A program made the translations under genes and the position numbers. This document shows, piece after piece, positions 8,925 through 20,900 of a DNA stretch of 64,000 nt. The first letter of the stretch is position 1. Each line of letters opens with the position of its first letter. The stretch is from Glaciimonas sp. PAMC28666. GTDB taxonomy: Bacteria; Pseudomonadota; Gammaproteobacteria; Burkholderiales; Burkholderiaceae_D. Location: assembly GCF_016917355.1 (NCBI RefSeq), contig NZ_CP070304.1, positions 3,224,001-3,288,000 of the forward strand. Reading direction: 5' to 3'. Below the pieces are notes generated by a model. It saw nothing but the letters and a program-made list of their open reading frames with translations. It had not been told where the DNA came from and made no database searches.

Positions 8925-9244
8925 AATTTACCTCGCTTATACGGATATTATTCGGTTGCGCCTCCTTTGTTATGGCGGCTTTTTGCCTGCCTTATTCCGA
9001 TCCCGCGTCAAATCGATAGCGCTTTCCAAGGCGAAATGCGGCACGAAATTTTTAAGAGCGTAGGATTATTCTGATATAAATGAGGGCGAGAAAAATCTGA
9101 AAGTCGTGGAGATTTTTCTATAATGGGAGTGTGCGTTACAGAGAATTCTGAAGTTTTATGGTGATTTTTTGTCGACTTACTGATACGAATGACGGGCTTT
9201 TAAGCGTTAGCTAGCACTAAGGAAGTGGTCCATGGTGGGACGCA
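8925..9244. other. Non-coding region between the pil operon and the MATE gene
   Basis: No gene is supported. The region must contain the pil operon promoter (minus strand). A 9-bp inverted repeat, GAAAAATCT at 9090-9098 and AGATTTTTC at 9110-9118, lies in it and could be an operator or a hairpin. A perfect TATAAT (9119-9124) follows on the plus strand, but without a good -35 or a downstream plus-strand gene. Confidence 0.4.
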
Positions 9245-9274
9245 ACCGATCCTGCGCTGGCGAGCAGGATCGGT
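9245..9274 (-). terminator. Hairpin downstream of the MATE gene
   Basis: ACCGATCCTGC (9245-9255) and GCAGGATCGGT (9264-9274) form a perfect 11-bp stem with an 8-base loop, about 40 bases after the MATE stop codon. No T run follows on either strand, so it is a stabilising or termination hairpin of uncertain type. Confidence 0.5.
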
Positions 9275-9315
9275 CATTAAAAGAAGACGCTCAAGGATTG
9301 CCGCTCAAGATTTTT

Positions 9316-10710
9316 TTAAGTGGCACCCGCTTGGGAAGTGCTCAACATGTGTGCATTCCGCCAAGGCCCAAAACGGTAATAACCCATCGACATCAGCATG
9401 GCTGAGATCGAGCCGACACCAAAGCTCCACCATAGGGCATCAGCGCCCCAGCTTTCCATCAGCACACTGGCAAATGGTAAGCGGATGCACCATAACGCCA
9501 GGAACAGAATCACCAGCGGTGCCACTACAGCACCGGAAGCGCGCATCACGCTTGATAATACAAATGTGACACCTAAAGCGACGAACGACCACGCCACCAC
9601 CGCGTTGATATGTTGTGCAATAGGCAGCGCGTTCACGTGCGACGGTAAAAAGAAGGAAAGCGCGGTCTGGTTACAAAGATAGATCAGGGTGACCAGACCG
9701 CCAGTCATGAGGAAATTAAACATGATGCCGACAATCGCAATGCGCTGAACCCGGTCCAGGCGGCGCGCTCCAATATTTTGTGCTGCCATCGAGGAGACGG
9801 CCATGCCCACAGCAAGTGCGGGCATTTGTACATAATTCCAGAGTTGCAGGCACGCGCCGTAGGCTGCGGAGGTTTGCGAACCAAAGTGATTCACCAACGA
9901 GATCATCATAATCATCGAGAGCGATATGACCACCATTTGCAGGCCCATGGGAATACCTTTGAGGACCATGGCTTTCAAAATTGTGCGGTCGGGCTTTAGA
10001 TAGTGGCCTTCGCCAACATGCAGACAAAGAAAGTGACTCTTGTAATATAGATAGCTAATCAGCGCGGTGAGGCTGATGCTTTGCGCTACCAGCGTGGCAA
10101 CCGCCGAACCCGCTATGCCAAGCGCAGGCACCGGCCCCCATCCGAAAATGAATAATGGATTCAGCGCAATATCGAGTCCAACCGATAACATCTGAAATTT
10201 GAGCGGCGTCTTGGTATCACCTGCACCGCGCAAAATCATGGTCAGGAAGATGGTGCCGAATTGGAAAGGCAACGCCAGGAAAATGATCCGCATGTAGGCA
10301 ACCGCCAACGGCAGGGCGTCATGCGGTGTGTGCATCCATTCCATCAGGTGGCGGGAAAATAGCAGGCCGCAGCCCGCAACCACCAGCGACAGGCAAGCAA
10401 AAAATGTCACGCTGGTACCGACTACCCGCTTGGCCTGATCGCGATTTTTAGCGCCAAGGCTTTGTCCGACCAGAATGGTGGCGGCCATCCCCAGGCCGAG
10501 TACGCTGGTGATGAGGAAAAATAGAATAGCATTCGAATTGGCGGTCGCGGTGAGGGCGGATTCGCCCAAATAATGACCGACCCATACGGCGTTGACTGAA
10601 CCATTTAATGATTGCAGGATATTGCCGAATAATATCGGCAGCGTAAAAAAAAATAAAGTTTTTACTATCGGACCTTCTGTTAAGGCAGAGTGCGAGGAAA
10701 CGGGTTTCAT
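9316..10710 (-). CDS. MATE family multidrug efflux transporter
   Basis: Inner-membrane exporter of the MATE (multidrug and toxic compound extrusion) family, 464 residues, the usual length. Two repeated bundles of about six helices can be followed: the first from TLPILFGNILQSLNGSVNAVWVG, the second from GIPMGLQMVVISLSMIMM. Family motifs include the SVNAVWVGHYLG region in helix 1-2, LGLGMAATILVGQSLGA, ILRGAGDTKTPLKF, and AVGMAVSSMAAQNIGARR in the second half. MATE proteins expel cationic drugs, dyes or metabolites using sodium or protons; the substrate cannot be read from sequence. The start at 10710 has no clear Shine-Dalgarno. It is divergent from the SDR gene, with 264 bases between them. 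It is a single-gene unit. Confidence 0.9.
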   Translation of the reverse strand: MKPVSSHSALTEGPIVKTLFFFTLPILFGNILQSLNGSVNAVWVGHYLGESALTATANSNAILFFLITSVLGLGMAATILVGQSLGAKNRDQAKRVVGTSVTFFACLSLVVAGCGLLFSRHLMEWMHTPHDALPLAVAYMRIIFLALPFQFGTIFLTMILRGAGDTKTPLKFQMLSVGLDIALNPLFIFGWGPVPALGIAGSAVATLVAQSISLTALISYLYYKSHFLCLHVGEGHYLKPDRTILKAMVLKGIPMGLQMVVISLSMIMMISLVNHFGSQTSAAYGACLQLWNYVQMPALAVGMAVSSMAAQNIGARRLDRVQRIAIVGIMFNFLMTGGLVTLIYLCNQTALSFFLPSHVNALPIAQHINAVVAWSFVALGVTFVLSSVMRASGAVVAPLVILFLALWCIRLPFASVLMESWGADALWWSFGVGSISAMLMSMGYYRFGPWRNAHMLSTSQAGAT

Positions 10711-10974
10711 TGGGATGATCGGGCTAAAAAAGATCGGATTAGCTTACCAAGTATTTGGCTAATTTGTGTAGATTAAAGCATCTATTGGGTTGCGCCAAAT
10801 GAAGGCGTCATGGATACCGCCCGATAATGCGATGCCTGAACGGATTCGGTCTCCTGCGACCGAGCGGATCTACTTGTATGATAGGGGTGGTAAAAGACAA
10901 GGGTGGTAAAAGACAAGGGTTGTAAATGGCAAGGTTACAAATTAATAAGCATCTAACCGAGGGGTCAAGGAATC
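10711..10974. repeat. Divergent intergenic region with a 16-bp tandem repeat
   Basis: The space between the MATE gene and the SDR gene carries three 16-bp units in tandem: GGGTGGTAAAAGACAA at 10885-10900 and 10901-10916, then the diverged GGGTTGTAAATGGCAA at 10917-10932. The repeats end 42 bases before the SDR start, so they probably lie in its promoter or leader. They could be a binding site in multiple copies or simple slippage. Confidence 0.7.
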
Positions 10975-11757
10975 ATGGCAAATGAATTTTCTGGAAAGAT
11001 CGTCGTTGTCGCAGGCGGCAGCGGTGGGATCGGGCGCGCTATTGCTGCGGGGTTCGCGGCCGAAGGCGCGCAGACGGTCGTTACTGCGCATGCGCACGCC
11101 GATGCGGCATCCGATCTCGGCGGTGACGGTAGTTGGCTGCGTCCGGACGTCTGTGTTGGCGATCTGCGCCAGGAAGATGGCTGCAAGGCGGTGTTTGATT
11201 TCGTCGCGCAGCGATACGGTCGCTGCGACATTCTGGTGAATGCTGCCGGGGCTACGCGCGCGGGTGCATTTCTTGAGCAATCGTCACAAGACTGGCAAGA
11301 CGGATTCGCTCTTAAATTTTTTGGATGCGTAAATCTTTGTCGCCTGTTCTGGCCTTTGTTAAAGGCTGGAAAAGGACATGTCGTCAATATTATCGGTGGG
11401 GCAGCACGCACGCCGGATTTTGGATTTTTGGTGGGCGGTTCGGTGAATGCGGCCATGCACAATTTTACAAAAGGACTTTCGGGCCTTGGTAAAGTCGATG
11501 GCGTGAATGTCAATGCAATTCTGCCGGGTCTGATAGAAACTCCCCGCATTGAGCAACTTTTTACGCAGCGAGCCGCAGCTAGTGGCCGGTCAATTGAAGA
11601 AGTGCGCGCAGAACAGATCGCCAAGGATGGACTATCGCGACTCGGGCAGCCCGAAGATGTTGCGGGCCTTGCGTTGTTTCTATGCTCCGAGCGTGCGCGC
11701 CATATTCAGGGAACGGCCATTGCTGTAGATGGCGGTGGCACCCCGGGCGTCTATTAA
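10975..11757 (+). CDS. SDR-family protein lacking the usual Tyr/Lys catalytic pair
   Basis: Short-chain dehydrogenase/reductase fold of 260 residues. The NAD(P)-binding motif is intact (VVVAGGSGGIGRAIA, residues 10-24), as are ILVNAAGATRAG (the NAG-type motif), LPGLIETPR and the C-terminal GTAIAVDGGG. The catalytic region is not: where classical SDRs have a Ser and then YxxSK, this protein reads NIIGGAARTPDFGF and then GGSVNAAM (residues about 153-160). Tyr is replaced by Gly and Lys by Asn. Related SDRs with a GGSVNAA-like motif occur in other proteobacteria as I recall, so this is a subfamily trait rather than a mutation. It may be a non-redox or alternative-chemistry protein. The start has AAGGA close by (3 bases) and GAGG further up. 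It stands alone. Confidence 0.85.
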   Translation: MANEFSGKIVVVAGGSGGIGRAIAAGFAAEGAQTVVTAHAHADAASDLGGDGSWLRPDVCVGDLRQEDGCKAVFDFVAQRYGRCDILVNAAGATRAGAFLEQSSQDWQDGFALKFFGCVNLCRLFWPLLKAGKGHVVNIIGGAARTPDFGFLVGGSVNAAMHNFTKGLSGLGKVDGVNVNAILPGLIETPRIEQLFTQRAAASGRSIEEVRAEQIAKDGLSRLGQPEDVAGLALFLCSERARHIQGTAIAVDGGGTPGVY

Positions 11758-11783
11758 AATGTTGCGTGTGCAAGGGCAACATT
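11758..11783 (+). terminator. Hairpin after the SDR gene
   Basis: AATGTTGC (11758-11765) pairs with GCAACATT (11776-11783) directly after the SDR stop codon. There is no T run, so it is only a weak terminator candidate. Confidence 0.35.
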
Positions 11784-11842
11784 CGGATAGCGGTTAAAGG
11801 TCATTGTACGAAGCAATCTCACGCGAAGATTTTTGTGTCATG

Positions 11843-11910
11843 ACGCGAGCGTGAGACGCAAGCGTGAGACGCAACCGCAAGCGCGAGACATGAGACGTAA
11901 GCGCAAGCTC
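11843..11910. repeat. Degenerate ~13-bp tandem repeats
   Basis: The spacer between the SDR gene and the glucan synthase gene contains repeated variants of GCAAGCGTGAGAC, GCGAGCGTGAGAC and GCAAGCGCGAGAC. It lies at the 3' side of both flanking genes, which converge here, so it is unlikely to be a promoter. No coding capacity is seen. Confidence 0.65.
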
Positions 11911-11954
11911 GGGGTGCTAGCACGGAACGTCGTTACGTTATTTCGCTGACTTGA

Positions 11955-14900
11955 TCACCCCGTGCTGCTGCTGCTGCCTTCAGCGTCAGCCATCCTGGCT
12001 ATCCTGAGTTCGACCATGTGCTCCTTTTGATCGTCTACCAACGTGAACGAAGAGCCGGGATGCAGCACACCGTCCATGCTAACCGCAACTTCACCACTTT
12101 GGCCATGCTCCAGCTGCGTAATTCCAATCTGGTAAATAGTGCTGCGATAACGATAGCGGATAGAGAATTTATCCCAGCCCTCGGGCATGCAGGGTTTGAA
12201 TGAGAGTTTGTTGTTTTCTAACGTGAGGCCCAGCAGTGATTCGGTGATCAGGCGATACATCCAGCCTGCGGAGCCGGTGTACCAACTCCAGCCGCCGCGT
12301 CCGACATGCGGCGCGACACCATACACATCGGCAGTAATGACGTACGGTTCGACTTTATAGATCGCAATTTTTTCTGCGCTTTGTCCATGGTTGACGGGGT
12401 TAATCAGGTCGAGCAGTTCCCAGGCGCGGCGTTGGTCGCCGAGACGGGCAAAGGCCATGATGGTCCAGATGGCGGCGTGGGTGTATTGGCCACCGTTTTC
12501 CCGCACGCCGGGGGCATAGCCGCGAATGTATCCGGGATTGAGCGGTGACTTGTCGAACGGCGGATCAAGCAATTGAATCAGCCCGGCGTCGCGCCGGACT
12601 AAACGGTGGTCGACCGAATTCATGGCTTGCCTGGCACGGTCAGGATCGCCAGCACCGGATATCACCGCCCAACTTTGCGAGATGGCATCAATCTGGCATT
12701 CCGGATTGCTGACGGAGCCGAGCGGCGTTCCATCGTCAAAATAAGCGCGCCGATACCAGTTACCATCCCAGGCGTTGGTTTCGATATTAGTTTGCAGTTT
12801 CTTTGCTTCTGACTTGCAAAGGTCAGAAAATGCCGTATCACCGTGTTGTTCTGCAATCCCGGAGAAGTTGTCCAGAACGTCGTATAAAAACCATCCGAGC
12901 CAGACGCTTTCGCCGCGACCATGTTCACCGACTTTGTCCATCCCATCGTTCCAGTCGCATGATCCGATTAAAGGTAAGCCGTGGCTGCCGAAGCGCAAGC
13001 CATGGGTGATCGCACGTGTGCAATGTTGATACAAACTGGCAGTTTTGGAGGAGCGGGCAGGAAGATCGTAATACGAGTCTTCGTTCTCACCGACCAGTCG
13101 ACCTTCGATAAATGGGGCCACTTCATCCAGCACGGTGGTATCGCCGGTGGCCGTGACGTAACGGCAGGTGGCGAGTGGTAACCATAAAAAATCATCGGAG
13201 CATTTGGTGCGTACGCCACGATCTGACGGCGGGTGCCACCAATGTAAGACATCGCCTTCGACAAATTGATGGGCGGCGCAAAGCAACAGGTGGGCACGTA
13301 GCAAATCGGGTTGCGTATGGACCAATGCCATGACGTCCTGCAATTGATCGCGGAAGCCGAAGGCACCACCAGACTGATAGTACCCGCTGCGCGCCCAAAG
13401 TCGGCAAGCAATGGTTTGATACATTAACCAACCATTGGTCAGCACATTGAGAGAGGTGTCTGGCGTGTCAATTTGCACTGCGCCTAACGTTTGATCCCAA
13501 TACCGATGCACGGCATCCAGCGTGCTCTGAGCGGTTGCAGTACCACGCAGTTTTCGGACCAGAGCGCTGGCATCGGCGCTACCGGTTTTGGACAATCCTA
13601 ACATAAAGACAAGTTGTCGGCTCTCACCGTCTGCGAGGGTAAACGGCACCTGTAAAGCGGCGCAAGGATCCAGCCCTGCGCCTGTTTTACCTGAAAGGTG
13701 GGTGCGCTCCAGCGCTTGCGGTTGCTGCAGCGAGCCATTGCGACCAATGAATTCATTGCGGTCACCGGTGAGCGTACGATTGGGATCATCGACGTCGAAG
13801 AAGGCCACGCGTTGATTAAAATCGGTGTTGTAAGGGTTATGCGCAAACACCGCGCCACTGTTGGGGTCCACCTCAGTGACTACATGCATCATCGATTTTT
13901 CGCGCAAGTCACCTAGCACCCATTCGACATAACCGGTCGCCGATAATTTACGGGTGCGACCGGAGTCATTGCGTAATTTGAGTACGGAAAATTTTACTGA
14001 ATCGTCGGTCGCCACGTACACCCAGAGTGCAGAGGCGATGCCGTTTTCCATATGTTCAAAGACGCTATAACCGAAACCGTGACGGGTGACATAGGGGGAT
14101 GAACGGGCGTTGGTTCCGCGTAAAGCAGGGCAGGCCGATAAGAGCGGGGTGGGCGACCAATATTCGGTGGTCTCTTCATCCCGTAGAAAGAAGGCTTCCC
14201 CGCTGGCAGCGCTAACGGGGTCGTTGTGCCACGGAGTGAGTCGATATTCGTGGGCGTTTTCACCCCAGCTATAAGCGATGCCATTTTCCGACACGATGGT
14301 GCCGAACTCCGCATTTGCCAATACGTTCACCCACGGCGCGGGCGTTTGTTGTTGCTCGCTGGTGGTGATGACATATTCGCGCCCGTCCGGGGTGAATCCG
14401 CCATAGGGATTGGTCAGAATAAGATCGCTACGTTGAATCAGTGGCGCAACCGATTGCTTGGTGCCATCGGTCCGTCCGGTCGGCTCAATGGTTGGACTTC
14501 TGCTGGCATTCAAACGAGGTACGCGACTTTCCAGAACACCGCGTCGGTTGATTTGTTCGGCCAGCGTGCCGCTGCTGTCGGTCAGGACGATGCGGGCTAC
14601 GGAATACAGCAATATCCGATCTTCATTGGCAATCTGATCGCCCGGTCGGACAAAAATACCACCGGGTCGATCAATCACGTGACCTTCGATTCCGGCGGCA
14701 ATCAAGCCCATTATTTGGTCCTGCAACAGTTGACGATAACCGGCATGGTCTTCGTTCCAGATCACCAGATCGACCGCCAGACCTTTCAATCGCCAGTAAG
14801 AATGCGCCTGCACCAGTTGCCTTACCAGTTCGATATTGGCGACGTCCTTGATTTGCAACAGCACTATCGGCAAGTCACCGGAAATAGCGTAACTCCACAA

Positions 14901-17900
14901 GCCTGACTGCCCTCGGGTATTTTTAATCAGAATGCTGGCATCGGCGCGCAATGCACTGTTGGCGTAGATGATCGAATTTGCCAGACGGCCGTAGAGTTGG
15001 GCGTCCGTTTCGGTTGCATTGATCTGGCGCAAGATGACCTGGCTGTGGGTCCACGATAAATCGAACACCCGGTCGGCCAGATGACGGTCCTGATATTTAT
15101 CGATCAAGGAGAGGCAGGCATCCCGCGTTTCGGTCACGCCGGTCACCATGTCGATGTTCACCGTTTGCTCTGCAGCGAGCGTAATACGATAGCGGATTGC
15201 GACCACCGGATCGAGCACCGAACCGTGGCTACCTGATAGCGCATCCTGACTGAGCATGGCTTGTGGGGCGGCGATAGAACGGCCGCGACCGATGAATTGC
15301 ATGCGGTCGGTTTCATAGGAGATGGTGTCGATTTGAGCACCATGCGCTGCCATTAAATGAAACATCCACGGCATTTTTTCATCGATAGAGCGTGGACGCC
15401 GCGTGCACAGAATGGCGCGCCGATCTTGTAGTATTTCGGTCTGAACGAATAGATTGCTAAAGGCCGGATGGGCACTATCGGCCGCAGCGGGGGCTAACAC
15501 GACTTCGGAGTAACTGGTGATGTCGATCGTTCTCCGGCTACGCGAACGATTGGTGATGCGGCTACGACGCAGTTCAATGTCGTCCTCAGGCGATACCACG
15601 ATTTCAGTATGCATTTCAATATCATAAGCTTCGCCGGCATCACGGCGGCGGAACTCGGCACGACCTTCAGAAAATATGACTTCATAGTCTTGCGCCAGTT
15701 TGCGTGTCGGTTGGAAGGTGCTGGACCAATAGACGCCGCTGGTAAGGTCCCGCACGTAGCAGAAAGTGCCCCAATTGTCGCAAGTGGTGTCTTCGTGCCA
15801 GCGCGAGACGGCTAGATCGCGCCAGCGGCTGGAACCGCCGCCCGCGTTACTGAGCATGACGTGATAGCGACCATTGGAGAGCAATTGCACTTCCGGGATC
15901 GGTGTATGGGCGCTGGCAAGTATGCGCACCGGCATTTCCTGGGTGCTGGCGGCGACGGTGCGGATTTCCGCTAGCTCACTGCTGTTGGAATAGAACGCAC
16001 TGGCTTTTGGCACGCGCTCGTGCAGCAATAACATGGTGGCCTGAAAGAGCGGATCGGAGGCAAACCGTTGCTGCATCGGCTTATCGAGCAGGAGGTAGGT
16101 GAGCGCGAGTAAACTCATGCCTTGGTGATGCGCCATGAAAGAGCGAATCAGCGCATGTGACTGGCCGCGAGGCAGCCGGGCGCGGGTGTAGTCGATGGCT
16201 TCATACATACCGTACCGGCCCTGAAATCCATCCGCTGTCAGTCGTTGGAGGTTGGCGCAAGCTTGTTCCGGCGCGACCATCAACGCTAGTACTGACGCAT
16301 AGGGCGCAATTACCTGATCGTCCGCCAAGCCACGCTTGAGTCCTAGCCCGGGCACGCCGAAAGCGCGATATTGGTAATTCAGACTAGCGTCGAAAGCGTT
16401 GTAGCCCGACTCCGAAATTCCCCATGGCATGCCGGTTTGTGCGCCATAGTCGATCTGGCGTTTTACGGCAGAGCGATAGGTTTGATCAAGCAGGGTGTTG
16501 GCAAAATTTGGCATGACCAATAGCGGCATCAGGTATTCGAACATTGAACCGCTCCACGAGAGCAGGATCGGCGCACCGCCAGCGGTGGTGAGTTGACGGC
16601 CGAGCGAGAACCAGTTTTCTTGCGGGAGTTGACCTTGCGCAATCGCGACAAAGCTGCACAGTCTGGCCTCCGATGCCAGCAAATCGTAGTAGCTCGCGTC
16701 GCGGCGGCGTTCGCTGACGTTGTAACCGATGGCGAGCAAATGGCTGGCGCGATCGTATAGAAATTCGTATTCCATCTGCGCCATCTCGCGCAATTCAAGC
16801 GTCAGACGCGCAATGGTCTTGATGTACCTGGTGGCGCGTTCGGCCGCTACCGCCACGCTGGCGTGGATATTAGCGAGTTGGGTAGCCGCTTCCTCACTGT
16901 TTATTCTTGAAGAAAAGTTTGCAGTCATTGCCTTATCGTCGCTATCGATGGTGATTGTGGCATTTACCCTATGCTCGTCTTGTTGCAATCGTATCTCAAG
17001 GGATAGCAGGTCGCGCAGGGTCGGGATGTTATTGAGATGCGGTAGCTCAGTCATCCAGTGTGAATGATGTGGTAACGTCATCCAGGGGGTTAACCATGCG
17101 AGGGTTGCGCTAGCTTCGCGGCAATGATGTACCAGCGCGCGCATCCACCATCCTACTTCTGAACTTTGAGTAGCATGCAGGGTGCTCTCGATGGTGAGCG
17201 CGCCGTCCGTCAAGCGTTCAATCACACGTTGTAAAGCATCCAGGCTGATCGGGGGCGAGGTACAAGCGTTTGCCAATTCCGCGTGGAAGGCAAGCCGTTC
17301 TTGAGCGGCCTTGTCCATAGTGTCGTCGGTGGCATCAATTGCCTCACCCAGAATAGAGAGCGTATCCCAGAGTCCCAGCAACCATTGATTGCCGATGATC
17401 GGTTGCTCATCCAGTGCATTCAGCCCCGCTTGCAACGTCAGCAGATGACCGGCCAGATTGCCGCTATCGACGGTCGAAACATACATCGGTTGCAGCGGCT
17501 TGAGATATTGGGTGTCGTACCAGTTATAGAAATGGCCGCGATAGCGTTCCAGGCTGAGTAACGTACGCATGGTGTTATCGGTACGCTCCAGCAATTGCGC
17601 CATCAGAATGTAACCGAAATCATGCGCGGCAAGGTTCGCCAGTAATGCCATGCCGATATTTGTCGGCGAGGTTCGGTGTGCCACCACTGCGACTGGTTGC
17701 TCCTGAACGTTATCGGGTGGTAGCCAGTTGTCTTCGGGACCAACATAGGTTTCAAAAAATGCCCATGTTTTGCGGGTCAGATTACGCAAAAATCGATATT
17801 GCTCGCGCGTTAGTTGGGATTTTGTGGGTTGTTGCGGAAGGCTGATGCGCCAGGCGATTGCCGGTCCGATGATCCACAATATCAGGAGCGGCACCGCTGT

Positions 17901-20900
17901 GAGCAATGCTTGCGGATCGGTTTCAATAATGCCGATCAAGATGGCAACTGCTAACATCGGGGCCATCCACATGGCTCTAAAACTGCTGAGTACATCGTTG
18001 GTGCCATGGCGGCTGATTTCGCTGGATGGATTCCATTCAAGCATACGGCGGTGAGAAATCAGCATGCGCCAAAGCGTGCGCAGAATGGCGTCGATGTTGT
18101 AGCACGCTTCATAGGGTAGAAACGCGAGCGTCAATAACGCCTGTATCAAGTAATTCACACCACTGTCAAGGACGGCCTTGAGATGCTGGCGCAGCAAGAC
18201 GTCTTTGGGTTTGCGCACCAGATCGAGGACCGAGCCGATCATGTACGGTAAAACGATAATGCCGACAACGGTGACGGTCCAGAAAAACGGCGCGTTAAAT
18301 ATTGTCCAACCTAAAATGAGCAATAAAAATAGCGCGCTTGGCACCATGCTGCGACGCAAATTGTCGAATATTTTCCAGTGTGATAGAGTCGAAAGGAAGT
18401 TGTGTTGGCGCGGCATCGACTTGTCCGCTGCAGGCACACGTGGACGTAACCAACCGGCAATTTGCCAATCACCACGAATCCAGCGATGACGACGGCTAAC
18501 GTCGGTACCGTAGCGGTTTGGATAGTCTTCGTATAGCTGGATGTCGGAGAGCAAGCCCGAGCGTGCATAGCAGCCTTCCAGCAAGTCATGACTCAGAATC
18601 TGGTTCTCTGGAAGGCGGTTAGTCAGCGCATGTTCAAACGCATCGACGTCATAGATTCCTTTACCGATGAACGAGCCCTCTCGGAATAAATCCTGATATA
18701 CATCGGAGACCGCCCGGGTGTAGGGATCGATGCCGGATTCACCGCCGTACAGACGCGCAAAATACGAGGTGTTGCTACCGGGCAGGCTGTTGGCAACGCG
18801 GGGTTGCAAAATCGCATAACCTGCGGTGACGCGCTGCAGCGCCGTGTCATAAAACGGCCGGTTGAGCGGATGTGCCATTGCACCGGAAAGTTGCCACGCA
18901 ACATCCCGTGGCAATAGGGTGTCGGTGTCTAACGTGATGACGTATTTGATGTTGGACAGCACCTCGGGCTTGCCGACGATATGCATAAACGCTGAGCGTT
19001 CGCCGCCGCGCAGAAAGGCATTCAACTGGGCCAGCTTGCCGCGTTTGCGTTCATATCCCATCCAGATATTTTCTTGGGGATTCCAACGCCTCGGGCGGTG
19101 AAACAGGAAAAAAGTATTGCGGTATTTAGGGCTATATTTTTCGTTTAATTCGTCTATGCGCTGCTCGGCAAGATGCAGCAGCATCGCATCTTCGGGCTGT
19201 GTTTCGCTGGAGGCATCGCGAAAATCCGTGAGCAGGCAAAAATGCAAATGGGGATCGCGATTCGCCAAAAAACGCACTTCCAGCGCTTCGCTCAAATCGT
19301 CGACGCTATCGGCATGTATCAACATACTCGGGACCACAACCAAGGTTCTGGCTTCGGCCGGGATACCTTCGGAAAAATCCATGCGAGGGAGGCGTTGCGG
19401 GGTGGCAAGCAGGGTCGCCAGCCAATTGACCAAAGCCAACGCCAGATGGCTAGTCGCGATGAGGGCCAGTACTGCGATGATCGGTAGTTCCCATTTCCTG
19501 GCATGAAGGGGATATGCGTGGAGATAAACGTGATACAGCAGACCGCCGGTGAGCAGGGTGGTGAGCACAGCAATCCCGCCGAGGTACATGCGTAACGGCA
19601 TGCGACTGGCAGATTTTCCGAACCGGTCCAGACCGCGGCGCCCCACAACGGCAATTTTTTCGATATCCAGCAAACCGTCATCGATCAGGTAGTAGCCGAT
19701 ATGGGCCTTGCGCGGATCGATATTTTCCAGCGTCTGGTCGTCGGCTCGGTAGAGCGACGAAGCGGCATCTTGCGCTAGCGCCACAGCGAGTTGCGCAACT
19801 TCGAGTTCGGTAAGATGCGAGTGCTTGGCAATATGTTCAACGCTATGGCGATATTGATCGCGTGTACCGAAATCCATCTTTCCGTAAACTTCAGCGGGAT
19901 CAGTTTGCAGTGTCTGTTCGACGATACTCATGGTTTCGAAAAATTCGCGCCAGTTCATCGTTGCCAGAAAGCGCAAGCTACCGATGCTGTTGCTGATCGA
20001 CACCTGATCGGCGGCTTGTTGCTGAATTTCGGTCAATACCAGTTGTTCGACGGTGGCGCCGGATTGCAATAGTCGCTGTTCAATCCAAGTCAGTGGCAAA
20101 GCCAGAGCGGGTCCTTGCCCTTGCAGACGGCGCGCCAGTTCGGCGACGAACGACCCCACCATCGGAGGATCGGAGCGTGCCATATCGGCAATGATGAGAA
20201 TCAGATTGCTGGGATCGGTCTCCAGCACTGCCGTCATCTGGTCAGCCCAGGAGTCGGCCAGATTTCGATGTTCGCTGCCGACAGCAAGGCGCGCCGCCAC
20301 GCGGCGCAGATTATCAATCAGTGCCAACCGCAGCATGATCGGTATCGCCCACAATTCGCCCATTGTGAGTGGCATTACTTTTTGATAAGCAGCGACAAAG
20401 CGGCTTAAATTTTCTGGGTCAACGCGGGCATCGCCATGCGATATTGTTTCTAACGCAATGTCGTAAACACGGGGGAATCCAGCTGACGGGCCTTTTAACA
20501 GGCGCGGTAATTCCATACTGTAATTTTTCGGCAAATGTCGCTTGGCCGTACGTATTTGTTCTTCTATCAGATAGAAATTATCAAGCAGCCATTCTGCCGC
20601 AGGTGTGATCTGGCGCTTGCCCTTGACGGATTCAATCAACAAACTGCAGGCCTGCATCAGCACCCGTTCATTGTCGGCCAGACGCGGCAGTAATTGATCC
20701 GGGGTGGCCTCAAGCTTGATCTGATGATCGGTAGCGAGCAACTTGCCGTGCTGCTCCATTTGTAATGCACTGAATAACTCGGCACGCAACGGACGTTCGT
20801 CGGCGGCAGTTTTGGAAAGGGTGGCGTTATTGCTGAAGCGATCGGTAAAATGGCGAATCTGATGATCTACTTCGCCGAGAAAGTTGTTGAGATATGCTTT

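Noticed and set aside
9119-9124. Perfect TATAAT on the plus strand
   Set aside because: No acceptable -35 at 16-18 bases and no plus-strand gene follows; the ORF from 9225 is an antisense shadow of the MATE gene.
14226-14906. 226-residue plus-strand ORF
   Set aside because: It is antisense to the glucan synthase gene; its composition mirrors the opposite strand, and similar shadows occur along the whole gene.
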